Below are positions 7,753 to 15,724 of a stretch of DNA of 64,000 nt, piece after piece. Location: assembly GCA_036496285.1 (NCBI GenBank), contig DASXLI010000030.1, positions 62,001 through 126,000 of the forward strand, given 5' to 3'. The notes beneath the pieces are model-generated. The model ran no database searches. It was not told the DNA's origin and saw nothing but the letters and a program-made list of their open reading frames with translations. A program made the translations under genes and the position numbers. This DNA is from DP-19 sp036496285. GTDB lineage: Bacteria > Desulfobacterota > Binatia > UTPRO1. How positions within the stretch are numbered: the first letter of the stretch is position 1; the number at the start of each line of letters is the position of its first letter.

Positions 7753-9396
7753 ATGGCTGACGTGAGCCCCCTCGCTGGCAAGCCGGCGCCCCAGTCGATC
7801 CTCGTGGACGTCGCCGCGCTCGTCGACGCCTACTACGACCGGCACCCCGATCCTTCGATCCCCGGCCAGCGGGTGGCGTTCGGCACGTCCGGACACCGGG
7901 GCTCCTCGCTCGACGCGGCCTTCAACGAGGACCACATTCGCGCGATGACCCAGGCGATCTGTCTCCACCGGCAGCGCGAGGGGATCGACGGGCCGCTTTT
8001 CATCGGCTTCGATACGCACGCCCTCTCGAAGCCGGCGTTCATGACTGCGCTCGAGGTCCTGGCGGCGAACGGCGTCGAGGTGATGGTCGACGCACGCGAT
8101 GGGTACACGCCGACACCCGTAGTGTCGCATGCGGTGCTCGGCTACAACCGCGGGCGGCGGAGTGGGCTCGCCGACGGGATCGTCGTGACGCCGTCGCACA
8201 ACCCGCCGGAGTCCGGCGGCTTCAAGTACGACCCGCCGCACGGCGGCCCCGCCGACACGGGCGTGACCCGGTGGATCGAGGAGCGCGCCAACGCCATCCT
8301 CACCGACGGGCTCCGCGGTGTCGCGCACATGCCGTTCGCCCGCGCCAGCACGGCGCCGACGACGCACGCGCACGAGTACCGTGACCGTTACGTGAGCGAC
8401 CTGGCGTCGGTGGTGGACCTCGAGGCGATCCGCACGAGCGGCATGCGTATCGGGGTCGATCCGCTCGGGGGTGCGAGCGTGGACTATTGGCCCGCGATCG
8501 CCCAGCGCTACTCCATCGACCTCGAGGTGGTGCGCGACACCGTCGATCCGACCTTCGGCTTCATGACGGTCGATTGGGACGGGAAGATCCGCATGGACCC
8601 TTCCTCGCCCTATGCGATGGCACGGATGGTCGGGTTGAAGGATCGCTTCGACGTGGCGTTCGCGAACGACCCCGACGCCGACCGGCATGGAATCGTGACC
8701 CGGAGCGCGGGGCTGCTCGAGCCGAACCACTACCTGACGGTGGCGACCGACTATCTCTTCCGCCATCGCCCGGCCTGGCCCGGGTCCGCGGCGGTCGGGA
8801 AGACGGTCGTGAGCAGCGCGACGATCGACCGCGTGGCGGCGCGGCTCGGGCGGCGCCTCGTCGAGGTGCCGGTCGGATTCAAGTGGTTCGTCGACGGCCT
8901 CCTCGGCGGCACCATCGGCTTCTGCGGGGAGGAGAGCTCGGGCGCGGCCTTTCTCCGCCACGACGGTACCGTGTGGACGACCGACAAGGACGGCATCGTG
9001 CCGAACCTGCTCGCTGCCGAGATCACCGCCCGTACCGGGAAGGACCCGGGACAGCACTATCGAGCCCTCACGGCCGAGATCGGCGCCCCGTGCTACGTGC
9101 GGATCGACGCCCCCGCCACCGTGGAGCAGAAGACGCGGCTCGCGGCGCTGTCGCCGGCGGCGGTGAAGACCGCCACCCTCGCGGGAGAGCCGATCCTCGC
9201 GCGGCTGACGGCGGCGCCGGGCAACGATGCGCCGATCGGCGGCCTCAAGGTGGTCGCCGCAAACGGCTGGTTCGCGGCGCGCCCGTCGGGCACGGAGAGC
9301 ATCTACAAGATCTACGCGGAGAGCTTCCGGGATCGCGCCCACCTCGAGCGCATCGTTCACGAGGCCGAGCGGATCGTGAGCGACGCGTTGCGCTGA
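7753..9396 (+). CDS. pgm: Phosphoglucomutase (alpha-D-glucose phosphate-specific)
   Basis: 547 aa, the length of E. coli Pgm. It interconverts glucose-1-phosphate and glucose-6-phosphate in the cytoplasm, feeding glycogen, trehalose and envelope sugar synthesis. Motifs: substrate entry AFGTSGHRGSS, catalytic serine loop VVTPSHNPPESGG, metal loop FANDPDADRHGIV, sugar loop CGEESSGAAF and the phosphate-binding end AARPSGTESIYKIYAESF. ATG 7753 (MADVSPLAG) matches the family N-terminus. It shares a 100-bp divergent promoter region with the secreted protein upstream. The product could supply the glucan that TreY and TreZ (24.8-29.7 kb) convert to trehalose. Confidence 0.96.
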   Translation: MADVSPLAGKPAPQSILVDVAALVDAYYDRHPDPSIPGQRVAFGTSGHRGSSLDAAFNEDHIRAMTQAICLHRQREGIDGPLFIGFDTHALSKPAFMTALEVLAANGVEVMVDARDGYTPTPVVSHAVLGYNRGRRSGLADGIVVTPSHNPPESGGFKYDPPHGGPADTGVTRWIEERANAILTDGLRGVAHMPFARASTAPTTHAHEYRDRYVSDLASVVDLEAIRTSGMRIGVDPLGGASVDYWPAIAQRYSIDLEVVRDTVDPTFGFMTVDWDGKIRMDPSSPYAMARMVGLKDRFDVAFANDPDADRHGIVTRSAGLLEPNHYLTVATDYLFRHRPAWPGSAAVGKTVVSSATIDRVAARLGRRLVEVPVGFKWFVDGLLGGTIGFCGEESSGAAFLRHDGTVWTTDKDGIVPNLLAAEITARTGKDPGQHYRALTAEIGAPCYVRIDAPATVEQKTRLAALSPAAVKTATLAGEPILARLTAAPGNDAPIGGLKVVAANGWFAARPSGTESIYKIYAESFRDRAHLERIVHEAERIVSDALR

Positions 9397-9428
9397 GCGC
9401 GCGCGTGATTGGGATCGTTGGGCGTCGG

Positions 9429-9794
9429 TTACAGCGCCCGGGAGAGCGAGAGGCGAAGGATGGGGCTGCTCTCGGACCGCCGCTCGTCGGGCCGCCGCTC
9501 GTCGAGCCGCTCGGCCAGATAGCGGCGCGGACCGCGCGGCCGGGACTCCTCCCACGGTCGGCTGGTGATGGGCAGCACGGCCAAGGCCGTGGCGCTGCCG
9601 CAACGCGCGCAGCGGTGGACGACGGACGGCGGCGGCATCTGATGGAAGTCGGACAGCTCCAGCCACGACGCGTCCGCGTCGCAGGACCGACATGAGCCGA
9701 CGACCCTCGCGCCCCGTTGCGGCAGCCCGTTCGTGGCGGCGTGGTCGATCGGCCAGCGGACCTCCCACTCGTGTGCTCTGCGTCGAACCTGCAT
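9429..9794 (-). CDS. Small putative zinc-ribbon protein
   Basis: 121 aa, not recognised. Two Cys pairs, CRSCDAD and CARCGSA, about 30 residues apart, could form one zinc ribbon around a central WLELSDFHQMPPP segment. The C-terminal 40 residues are Arg/Glu-rich and probably disordered. ATG 9794 has AAGGA upstream, with a relatively AT-rich region (9825-9890) that could hold a promoter. It is convergent with pgm, its stop lying 32 bp past the pgm stop. Possibly a small DNA- or RNA-binding or regulatory protein; nothing more can be supported. Confidence 0.6.
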   Translation of the reverse strand: MQVRRRAHEWEVRWPIDHAATNGLPQRGARVVGSCRSCDADASWLELSDFHQMPPPSVVHRCARCGSATALAVLPITSRPWEESRPRGPRRYLAERLDERRPDERRSESSPILRLSLSRAL

Positions 9795-9974
9795 GGTGTC
9801 GTCCTTTCCAGGAACGTAGCGGAAGGTCTTACATCGCGCCTACCGTTTCCGCGTGATTTCTTTCGTTCCTTCCGACGACCTCGAAAACGAGCGAAACCCG
9901 TACCAAGACAGTGCACGAGGTGAGCGGCTACGACCATCACCCGAAGGTCGTGTCGCGCCGCGAAGGGATCCCTA

Positions 9975-9998
9975 TGTGGGAGGGAAAGATTCCCCACA
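9975..9998. other. Short inverted repeat downstream of the P450 gene
   Basis: TGTGGG (9975-9980) pairs with CCCACA (9993-9998), and inner GGAA with TTCC, making a small hairpin about 65 bp beyond the P450 stop. It could weakly terminate P450 transcription. No T-run follows on either strand, so intrinsic termination is doubtful. Confidence 0.3.
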
Positions 9999-10018
9999 CC
10001 GACACACCGACACACCGA
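9995..10018. repeat. Three tandem copies of the 8-bp unit CACACCGA
   Basis: Perfect 3 x 8-bp direct repeat in the non-coding gap between the zinc-ribbon gene and the P450 gene, overlapping the right arm of the small hairpin at 9975-9998. Too short and too few copies to be a minisatellite; it may reflect replication slippage. Confidence 0.8.
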
Positions 10019-10062
10019 CACCCATCCGGCTCCAGACGGAAATCGCGTTGGGTAGCGCGGTG

Positions 10063-11421
10063 CTAGGCCACGCGCTCGAACGACACGGGCAGCCCGTCGC
10101 GCGGCTTGGCGATCGGCGCCTGCTGCTCCGGCATCACGTAGCCCGTCGCCACGCTCCAGCGATAGCGGCGCACGAGCTGGTACATGGCGGCTTTGATCTG
10201 CGCCTCGGCGAAGCGGTAGCCGATGCACATGTGCGCGCCGCCGCCGAAGGGGATGAAGAGGTAGGGGTGCTGCTCGTGCTCGGCCCGGCCCGGGGCGAAG
10301 CGCATCGGGTCGAAGTCGAACGGGCGCGTCCAGTACTCCTCCATGTAGTGCGTCTGGAGCGGATAGATCGCGACCATCGTGTCGGCGGGGACCTCGAAGC
10401 CGTCGAAGGCGAACGCGCGCGTGCTGGTACGCGGAATCGTCGAGAGCGGGGGGTGGCGGCGGAGCGTCTCGTTCAACACGAGGCCGAGCGACTCGAGCTT
10501 CCCGAGATCCTCGAAGCCGAGCATCTCGGCCTCGTACGAGCGGCACTCGGCCCGCACGCGCTCCTGCCACTCGGGGTGGCAGGCGAGCTCGTACGTCATC
10601 GACGTGAGGGTGCTGGTGGTGGTGTCGTGCGCCGCCATCATCAGGAAGATCAGATGGTCGAGGATCTCCTGGTCGCTGTAGCGCTCATGCTCCTCGCTCT
10701 CCGCACGGCAGAGCCGGCTGAACATGTCGGCGTCGGCACCGCTCCGCTTGCGCGGCATCATCGCGCCGAAGAAGTCGATCATGAACTCGCGGCCGCGGAG
10801 ACCGCGGTCGAACTCGAGCCCGGGGATGCGCAGGCGGACGAGCGACATCGACGCGGCCACCGTCGCCTCGAAGGCCTGATTGAGACGGGTTGCCTCGGCG
10901 CCGAGCTCGACGCCGAGGAAGATGCGGCACGCGAGGTCGAGGGTGAGCGCCTTGAACGCGTCGAAGGCGCGCAGGCTGCCGGGAGCGGTGGCCCACTCCT
11001 CGATCACGGTCGCGATGTGGGGATTCATGCGCTCGACGTAGTCGCGCAGCGCCGACTGGTGAAACGCGACCTGCATGATGCGGCGATGGTGGCGATGATC
11101 GAGGCCGTCGCGCAGCAGGAGGCCGTTCGTGAAGATGCGCCCCATGACGAGATCCCACGCCCGCTTCGCCGAGAGCTGCTGCTCCTGGTCGAGCAGGACG
11201 AAGCGATTGGCCTCGGGGCCGAAGAGCGACACCAACGGCACGAGCAGCGTGTTCTGGAAGACGACCGGCCCGTAGCGCTCGCGTAGCCGGCGTACGAGGT
11301 GCAGCGTCTTGTTCCGGAAGCCGATCATCTGCGCCAGCGTGTCGAAGGCGCTGGCACGCGGGATGGCGGCTGGCGGCGTAGGGCGCGGCGGCCCGGGTGC
11401 GTGGGGAACTGCCGTGGCCAT
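10063..11421 (-). CDS. Cytochrome P450
   Basis: 452-aa soluble P450 monooxygenase, which inserts an oxygen atom into a hydrophobic substrate using electrons from a ferredoxin or flavodoxin partner. Signatures: I-helix AAHDTTTST (oxygen activation), ExxR motif ETLRRHPP, PERF-like region DPMRFAPGR and heme-binding loop FGGGAHMCIG with axial Cys399. It resembles the CYP51/CYP120-like bacterial class by its PHP..TRAFAFDG stretch; exact family cannot be set by eye. No redox partner or biosynthetic cluster lies nearby, so substrate is unknown (sterol, fatty acid or terpenoid are typical). ATG 11421. Confidence 0.95.
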   Translation of the reverse strand: MATAVPHAPGPPRPTPPAAIPRASAFDTLAQMIGFRNKTLHLVRRLRERYGPVVFQNTLLVPLVSLFGPEANRFVLLDQEQQLSAKRAWDLVMGRIFTNGLLLRDGLDHRHHRRIMQVAFHQSALRDYVERMNPHIATVIEEWATAPGSLRAFDAFKALTLDLACRIFLGVELGAEATRLNQAFEATVAASMSLVRLRIPGLEFDRGLRGREFMIDFFGAMMPRKRSGADADMFSRLCRAESEEHERYSDQEILDHLIFLMMAAHDTTTSTLTSMTYELACHPEWQERVRAECRSYEAEMLGFEDLGKLESLGLVLNETLRRHPPLSTIPRTSTRAFAFDGFEVPADTMVAIYPLQTHYMEEYWTRPFDFDPMRFAPGRAEHEQHPYLFIPFGGGAHMCIGYRFAEAQIKAAMYQLVRRYRWSVATGYVMPEQQAPIAKPRDGLPVSFERVA

Positions 11422-11554
11422 GGTCGGCGCAGCCTAAGGCACGGCGGACCACGGCGCAACGAGACTGGCGCCGGGTCGCGCGGCACGCGGCTCGCCCCCG
11501 ACCAGAGGGCGAGCGTCGCGCATGCCGCACGTCGACTTCCTCAGCTCGGCCGGT

Positions 11555-12250
11555 TCAGGGCGGGCCTTGTGGGCTCATGTTGGGCCCGAGCACCTGGAAG
11601 AAGAGGAACGCGTTGGTATCGGTCTCCTGGAAGCAGCCGCCGTTCATCTGGCAGGCGTCGACGGCCTCGATGCTCTTCGCGGCGGCGATCATGTTCCACG
11701 CGTCGAGCGTCTTCACGCCGACCAGCACGACAGGCCACCAGGTCGATTGGAACGCCTCCTCGTCCTCGATGACGAGGCTGTGCGCCGGCAGGATCGCGTT
11801 GATGCCGCGGAAGCCGAGGCTGCGGGTGAGATCGATCGTATGTGGATGATCGATGCAGCGCCCCGGCACCGGGCAATGCAGCGTGTCCGCCGGCGGCGAG
11901 AAGCCGACGGGTATCAGCAGATAGACGTTGCTGACCACCGGGCCGTTCGGCGGCGAGATCAGTGCCGGCGCGCCCGCCTCGCAACGCGATATCGCGATCG
12001 CCTTCGGCGGGTTGGCGCAGAAGAAATTGTGCGAGAAACCGAGCTGCACCGTCTGCCCTGCGAACCATGCATCGGTGAAGCCGATGTGGATGCAGCCGGG
12101 ACCTCCGTCCCGGCAGGGCAGCGCTGCTGTGCCGGATGATGCGACCGAGCGCGCGCGACCGTTGGCGAACGCGGGGCCGACCGTCCAGACCAGCACCAGC
12201 ATCAGGAGAGCCCCCAAACGAAGCGGAGAGCTACGTGGAAGTCGGGTCAT
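11555..12250 (-). CDS. Exported protein of unknown function
   Basis: 231 aa with a clear signal peptide (PLRLGALLMLVLVWTVGPAFA) after MTRLPRSS. The mature part has six Cys residues (LPCRDGGPGC, FFCANPP, SRCEAG, HCPVPGRC, DACQMNGGC) and a His-containing stretch CIDHPHTIDLT, suggesting disulfides and perhaps metal binding. It contains the hydrophobic strands SNVYLLIPVGF and WPVVLVGVKTL. No family recognised. ATG 12250 is fixed by GGAGG 5-9 bp upstream. The upstream region has a direct repeat of CTACCTCCG (minus-strand sense) that could be an operator. It stands alone between P450 and pyrophosphatase. Confidence 0.75.
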   Translation of the reverse strand: MTRLPRSSPLRLGALLMLVLVWTVGPAFANGRARSVASSGTAALPCRDGGPGCIHIGFTDAWFAGQTVQLGFSHNFFCANPPKAIAISRCEAGAPALISPPNGPVVSNVYLLIPVGFSPPADTLHCPVPGRCIDHPHTIDLTRSLGFRGINAILPAHSLVIEDEEAFQSTWWPVVLVGVKTLDAWNMIAAAKSIEAVDACQMNGGCFQETDTNAFLFFQVLGPNMSPQGPP

Positions 12251-12380
12251 CGCTACCTCCTCTGTGGGGATGTTCAAGACGGAGGTAGTCGCCGGTCCGG
12301 AGGTAGGCAATCCCCAAGAGGGATAATTTCCCGTTCTCTTCAGGCCGGGTTACGGGATGGTTACGGCGGGCGGGATGGCG

Positions 12381-12917
12381 TCAGGCCGCGCCGCGACGGA
12401 TGTACTGCTCGGCGGCTTGCCTGATCGCCCGCCGGGCCGCCTTGCCGCCGTCCCACCCCTGGATGGTGACCTGCTTGTCGGCCATGCGGCTCACCGCGAT
12501 GAAGAACTCCTCGAGCTCCTTGCGCACCCGCTTCGGCAGGTCGCTGACGTCCTCGTAGCGCGGATCGTCCACGGGCACTGCGATCACGCGGTCATTGCGG
12601 AAGGGTGGGCCCTTCTTACCGTCGCGCTGCTGCACGCGCACGATCCCGATCGGCGCGCTCGGGATGACCACACCCGGCCAGGTCGGCGCGTCGAACAGCA
12701 CCATCGCGTCGAGTGGATCGCCATCCTCGCCCTTGGTGCTCGGGATGAATCCCCAGTCGTAGGGATACGTCACACCCAGGATCAGGGCCCGGTCGAACAT
12801 GAAGACGTTCTTCTGCGGGTCGTACTTGAGCTTGACGAGCGAGCCGCGCGGCGCCTCGACCACCACGAGCGCGTTACCGTCCTCGTCGTGGCACGGCAGG
12901 TTGATGAAATCGGCCAT
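12381..12917 (-). CDS. ppa: Inorganic pyrophosphatase (family I)
   Basis: 178-aa cytoplasmic enzyme hydrolysing PPi to two phosphates, driving biosynthetic reactions. Family I motifs: LKYDPQKNVFMFDR, YPYDWGFIPST and the metal-binding signature GEDGDPLDAMVL, with later PIGIVRVQ and KxxPxxNDR-like stretches (GPPFRNDRVIAVP). The C-terminus is longer and more basic than in E. coli Ppa. ATG 12917 (MADFINLP) is chosen; TTG 12935 would add six residues and neither has a strong ribosome site. A CHAD protein (polyphosphate-binding family) lies 2.8 kb away, a loose phosphate theme. Confidence 0.93.
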   Translation of the reverse strand: MADFINLPCHDEDGNALVVVEAPRGSLVKLKYDPQKNVFMFDRALILGVTYPYDWGFIPSTKGEDGDPLDAMVLFDAPTWPGVVIPSAPIGIVRVQQRDGKKGPPFRNDRVIAVPVDDPRYEDVSDLPKRVRKELEEFFIAVSRMADKQVTIQGWDGGKAARRAIRQAAEQYIRRGAA

Positions 12918-13122
12918 GTGACTGGCGGCGTGCAAGCGCTACGCCACGCGTTTGGCCTCGGTTCGCGGCGTCCCAGGGTCCCGTTCCTGTAAGTCAGGGG
13001 ACGTATCGTGTGGACTTTGCAATCGTCCCGCGCCGGGAGCGAGTGTTGGCGCGCGAGCGGAGGCGGACTGTGATTTGCAACGCTGGAACGCACGGCGCCG
13101 CGTCGGCGCCACAGGAGGGGCT

Positions 13123-13362
13123 ATGCCGAGACGCGGACACGTCGAGAACCGCAAGCAGTACGAAGCGCTGAAGAAGAAGGGCATGTCGAAGTCGCGGGCG
13201 GCGAAGATCGCCAACTCGCCGGGAGCATCGAGCCGTGGCGGAAAGAGTTCGGGCACGAAGAAGTCGCGCAGCCGGTCGTCACGCTCGCGCCAGGGCGGTA
13301 CGAGCGCCCAGAAGAAGTCGGCGGGACGGAAGGGCGCGCCGGCGAGGCAGCGGCGATCCTAG
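13123..13362 (+). CDS. Small basic protein, DUF7218-like
   Basis: 79 aa. The conserved N-terminus (GHVENRKQYEALKKKGMSKS, then RAAKIANSPGASSRGGKSS) matches a widespread short family that I believe is DUF7218. The remaining 40 residues are Lys/Ser/Arg-rich (SRSRSSRSRQGG) and likely disordered and nucleic-acid binding. AGGAGGGG at 13113-13120 fixes ATG 13123. Just upstream, GGCGCC GCGTC GGCGCC can form a hairpin. The TAG stop is followed directly, without a spacer, by the GTG of the isochorismatase-fold gene, so the two are probably co-translated. Confidence 0.8.
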   Translation: MPRRGHVENRKQYEALKKKGMSKSRAAKIANSPGASSRGGKSSGTKKSRSRSSRSRQGGTSAQKKSAGRKGAPARQRRS

Positions 13363-13968
13363 GTGGCGGACGGGACGCGCGGCTCCGCACGCTTGCCGAC
13401 GGCCCCGGTCGCGCTCCTGCTGATCGACGTCGTCAATCCGATGGACTTCGAGGGGGCCGACCGGCTACTGCCGGCGGCCGGGGCGGCGGCCGGCCGGCTT
13501 GCGCCGCTGGCGTCGCGGGCGCGCGCGGCCGGGGTGCCGGTCATCTACGTCAACGACAACTTCGACTGCTGGCACCTTGGGTTCCACGAGCTGATGGAGA
13601 AATTCGAGCGCGAGGAGGTCCCCGGCCTGCCGATCATTCGGACGCTCACGCCGGAGCCCGAGCGGGACTTCTACATCCTGAAGCCGTTCCATTCGGGATT
13701 CTTCCGAACGGGTCTCGAGGTGCTCCTGCGCCGCATGCAGACGCGCACGCTCGTCCTCGCCGGCTTCGCGGCCGACATCTGCGTGCTCTTCACCGCGAAC
13801 GACGCCTACATGCGCGGCTTCCACGTCGTCGTGCCGGCGGATTGCGTCGCGTCGGAGCGCGAGGAGGACAACGCACACGCGCGGCGCCACATGGCGCGCT
13901 TGCTGAAGGCCGACGTCACGGCGTCGACGGAGCTCGACCTGACGCGTCTCGGCGCGGCCGCCGGGTAG
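13363..13968 (+). CDS. Isochorismatase-family cysteine hydrolase
   Basis: 201-aa soluble hydrolase. The family triad is visible: Asp22 in LLLIDVVN, Lys107 in ILKPFHSGFF and Cys140 in AADICV, with the cis-peptide FAAD region. Members cleave amides or vinyl ethers (nicotinamide, isochorismate, ureidoacrylate, carbamoylsarcosine). The DNFDCWHLG insert after the first strand resembles uncharacterised members, so substrate is not assigned. GTG 13363 abuts the previous stop codon. It overlaps nothing downstream: the PHP gene starts 2 bp after its stop, giving a tight three-gene run. Confidence 0.9.
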   Translation: MADGTRGSARLPTAPVALLLIDVVNPMDFEGADRLLPAAGAAAGRLAPLASRARAAGVPVIYVNDNFDCWHLGFHELMEKFEREEVPGLPIIRTLTPEPERDFYILKPFHSGFFRTGLEVLLRRMQTRTLVLAGFAADICVLFTANDAYMRGFHVVVPADCVASEREEDNAHARRHMARLLKADVTASTELDLTRLGAAAG

Positions 13969-13970
13969 CC

Positions 13971-15017
13971 GTGGCTCGCCCCGACAACGCGGCGCTGAGC
14001 GAGCTGCTGTGCATCGCCGCCGACGAGCCCGATCGGTCGTATCAGCAGCGCCGTGCTCTGCGGCGCGCCGGACGCGGCGCCTACCGCTGGGCGATCGAGG
14101 CGGCCGACCTGGTGGCCGAGGAACGCTCGCTCACCGAGCTCCGGTTGGTGGGTCCGTGGTTGGCGCGCGTGCTCGGCGAGTGGATCGCCGACCCACCGGT
14201 GCCGATGCCGGAGCCGCCACCGATCCGCCGTGGGTTCCTCACGGCGGTCGAGGCGCATCGGGTGCTCGAGACCACGCCGGCGCCGCGGGTCCGCGGAGAT
14301 CTCCAGATGCACACCGAGGGCAGCGACGGAAAGGCACCGGTCGGCGCGATGGCCGACGCCGCTCGCGCGCTCGGGCACGAGTATGTCGCCATCACCGATC
14401 ATTCGAAAGGCCTCACCATCGCCCACGGCATGGACGAGCGCGCGCTCGCGCGCCAGGGCGAGGCTATCGACGCCCTGAACGACGCGCTCGCGCCGCGCGG
14501 CCCCCGCATCCTCCGGGCGGTCGAGCTGAACGTGTCGCCGCACGGCGCCGTCGACCTGGAGCCGTCGTTCCTGCGCGGCCTCGATCTCCGTCTCGGCGCC
14601 TTCCACTCGCGGCTGCGGCTGACCGACGACCAGACGGAGCGCTACCTGGCGGCGCTGCGCAATCCCGACGTCGACGTCCTGGCGCATCCCCGCGGACGCA
14701 TCTTCAACTTTCGTCTGGGCCTGTCGGCCGACTGGGCACGCGTCTTCGAGTACGCCCGCGCCCACGACCGGGCCGTCGAGATCGATGCCCATCCCGACCG
14801 GCAGGATCTCGACGGCGCGCTGCTGGCGCTGGCGCGCGAGACCGGGGTGCGCATCTCGATCGGCTCCGACGCACACGCGCCGGGCCAGCTCGAGTTTCTC
14901 GACTACGGTGTGGCCGCGGCGCGGCGCGCGCGCATTCCCGCCGATCGCATCCTCAACTGCATGCCGGTCGACGATCTTCTAGCGTGGGCGCGCGAGCATC
15001 GCGCGCACCATCCATAG
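13971..15017 (+). CDS. PHP-domain protein related to the PolX C-terminal domain
   Basis: 348 aa. Residues 1-95 look like a helical HhH-type region as in PolX (AYRWAIEAADLVAEERSLTEL..VGPWL), but the polymerase palm and fingers are absent. From residue 108 a PHP metal-dependent phosphoesterase domain follows: GDLQMHTEGSDG, YVAITDHSKGL, GRIFNF, AVEIDAHPDRQD, SIGSDAHAPGQL. In the first motif the usual HxH reads QMH (Gln112, His114); some PolX-like proteins do the same. Likely a phosphoesterase or exonuclease-like enzyme. GTG 13971 follows the previous stop by 2 bp. Its 3' end overlaps the convergent DUF3147 gene by 39 bp. Confidence 0.85.
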   Translation: MARPDNAALSELLCIAADEPDRSYQQRRALRRAGRGAYRWAIEAADLVAEERSLTELRLVGPWLARVLGEWIADPPVPMPEPPPIRRGFLTAVEAHRVLETTPAPRVRGDLQMHTEGSDGKAPVGAMADAARALGHEYVAITDHSKGLTIAHGMDERALARQGEAIDALNDALAPRGPRILRAVELNVSPHGAVDLEPSFLRGLDLRLGAFHSRLRLTDDQTERYLAALRNPDVDVLAHPRGRIFNFRLGLSADWARVFEYARAHDRAVEIDAHPDRQDLDGALLALARETGVRISIGSDAHAPGQLEFLDYGVAAARRARIPADRILNCMPVDDLLAWAREHRAHHP

Positions 15018-15368
15018 CGCGACGGCGCTCGCGAGCCAGGCCGCCGTGGCCGCGCCGAGCGCGGCCCACGCGGGCGTGCGCACGAGCGCGAGCACGACGG
15101 CCGCGAACACGATCAGCGCGGTCGCGCCGAGCACGGCGCCGCGCGCATCGTCGGTCGCATCGCGGCGGGTGTCGTGGCGGGCGACCAGCGTGAGGCTCGC
15201 GGGCAGGATGGCCGGAAACGCGAGAAAGAGGCCGCCCGCCGACGGTCCCCATTCACGCGCCACAAGACCGGTGAGCGTCGTGACGACGCCACCGAAGACG
15301 AAGCGGAGCGCGTATTGCGAGAGGCCCGGCTTGGCGAGCCCGCCGGCGTCGATCGACGGCGACCTCAT
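14979..15368 (-). CDS. DUF3147-family small membrane protein (second of pair)
   Basis: 129 aa with about four hydrophobic helices (ALRFVFGGVVTTLTGLVA; GGLFLAFPAILPASLTLVA; GATALIVFAAVVLALV; AALGAATAAWLASAVALWMV). The FGGVVTTLTGL..WGPSAGGLFLAFPAI pattern matches DUF3147. Inner-membrane location, function unknown. ATG 15368 overlaps the TGA of the preceding DUF3147 gene (ATGA), so translation is coupled. Pairing of two different DUF3147 paralogues may mean a heteromeric membrane complex. Confidence 0.8.
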   Translation of the reverse strand: MRSPSIDAGGLAKPGLSQYALRFVFGGVVTTLTGLVAREWGPSAGGLFLAFPAILPASLTLVARHDTRRDATDDARGAVLGATALIVFAAVVLALVRTPAWAALGAATAAWLASAVALWMVRAMLARPR

Positions 15369-15724
15369 GGAAGCACCCGTGCGTACTGCAGAGCGCTCCA
15401 GAGAACGAAGGATGTCGCAAACCACACCGACCAGGTCATCGCGGCGATGCGCCATACCGGCGTATGGAGGCCGGACCGCAGCAGCGCCACACACGTCGCG
15501 CAGTACGCGATGAGCGCCACGCTGCCGACGATCATCGCGCGACACTCGGTCGCGACGTACGCCTGGTCGTGCGTCGCGAACGTGAGGCCGAGCGTTGCGA
15601 GCGCGACCGACGGCGCCGAGCCGAAGACGCCGGCGAACGTCTTCGGCTTCAGCACCTCCCCGCAGACGGCGAAGAGCGACACGATCACGCCGCCTGCGAG
15701 AAAGCGGAGCGCGAGCTCGGTCAT
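15365..15724 (-). CDS. DUF3147-family small membrane protein (first of pair)
   Basis: 119 aa, four predicted membrane helices. Signature FLAGGVIVSLFAVCGEVLKP followed by KTFAGVFGSAPSVALATLGL is a strong match to DUF3147. An YVATECRAMIVGSVALIAY helix follows. ATG 15724 overlaps the TGA of the CHAD gene (ATGA) and its own TGA overlaps the next ATG, making a three-gene coupled unit. Role unknown; co-occurrence with CHAD suggests a link to polyphosphate or phosphate-rich granules, but that is inference. Confidence 0.85.
   Translation of the reverse strand: MTELALRFLAGGVIVSLFAVCGEVLKPKTFAGVFGSAPSVALATLGLTFATHDQAYVATECRAMIVGSVALIAYCATCVALLRSGLHTPVWRIAAMTWSVWFATSFVLWSALQYARVLP

Noticed and set aside
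9853..11286. 477-residue plus-strand frame opposite the P450
   Set aside because: Shadow of the P450 gene, low-complexity His/Arg/Glu composition.
13971..15017. DNA polymerase X
   Set aside because: Polymerase palm, fingers and thumb motifs are absent; only a helical N-terminus and the PHP domain remain.
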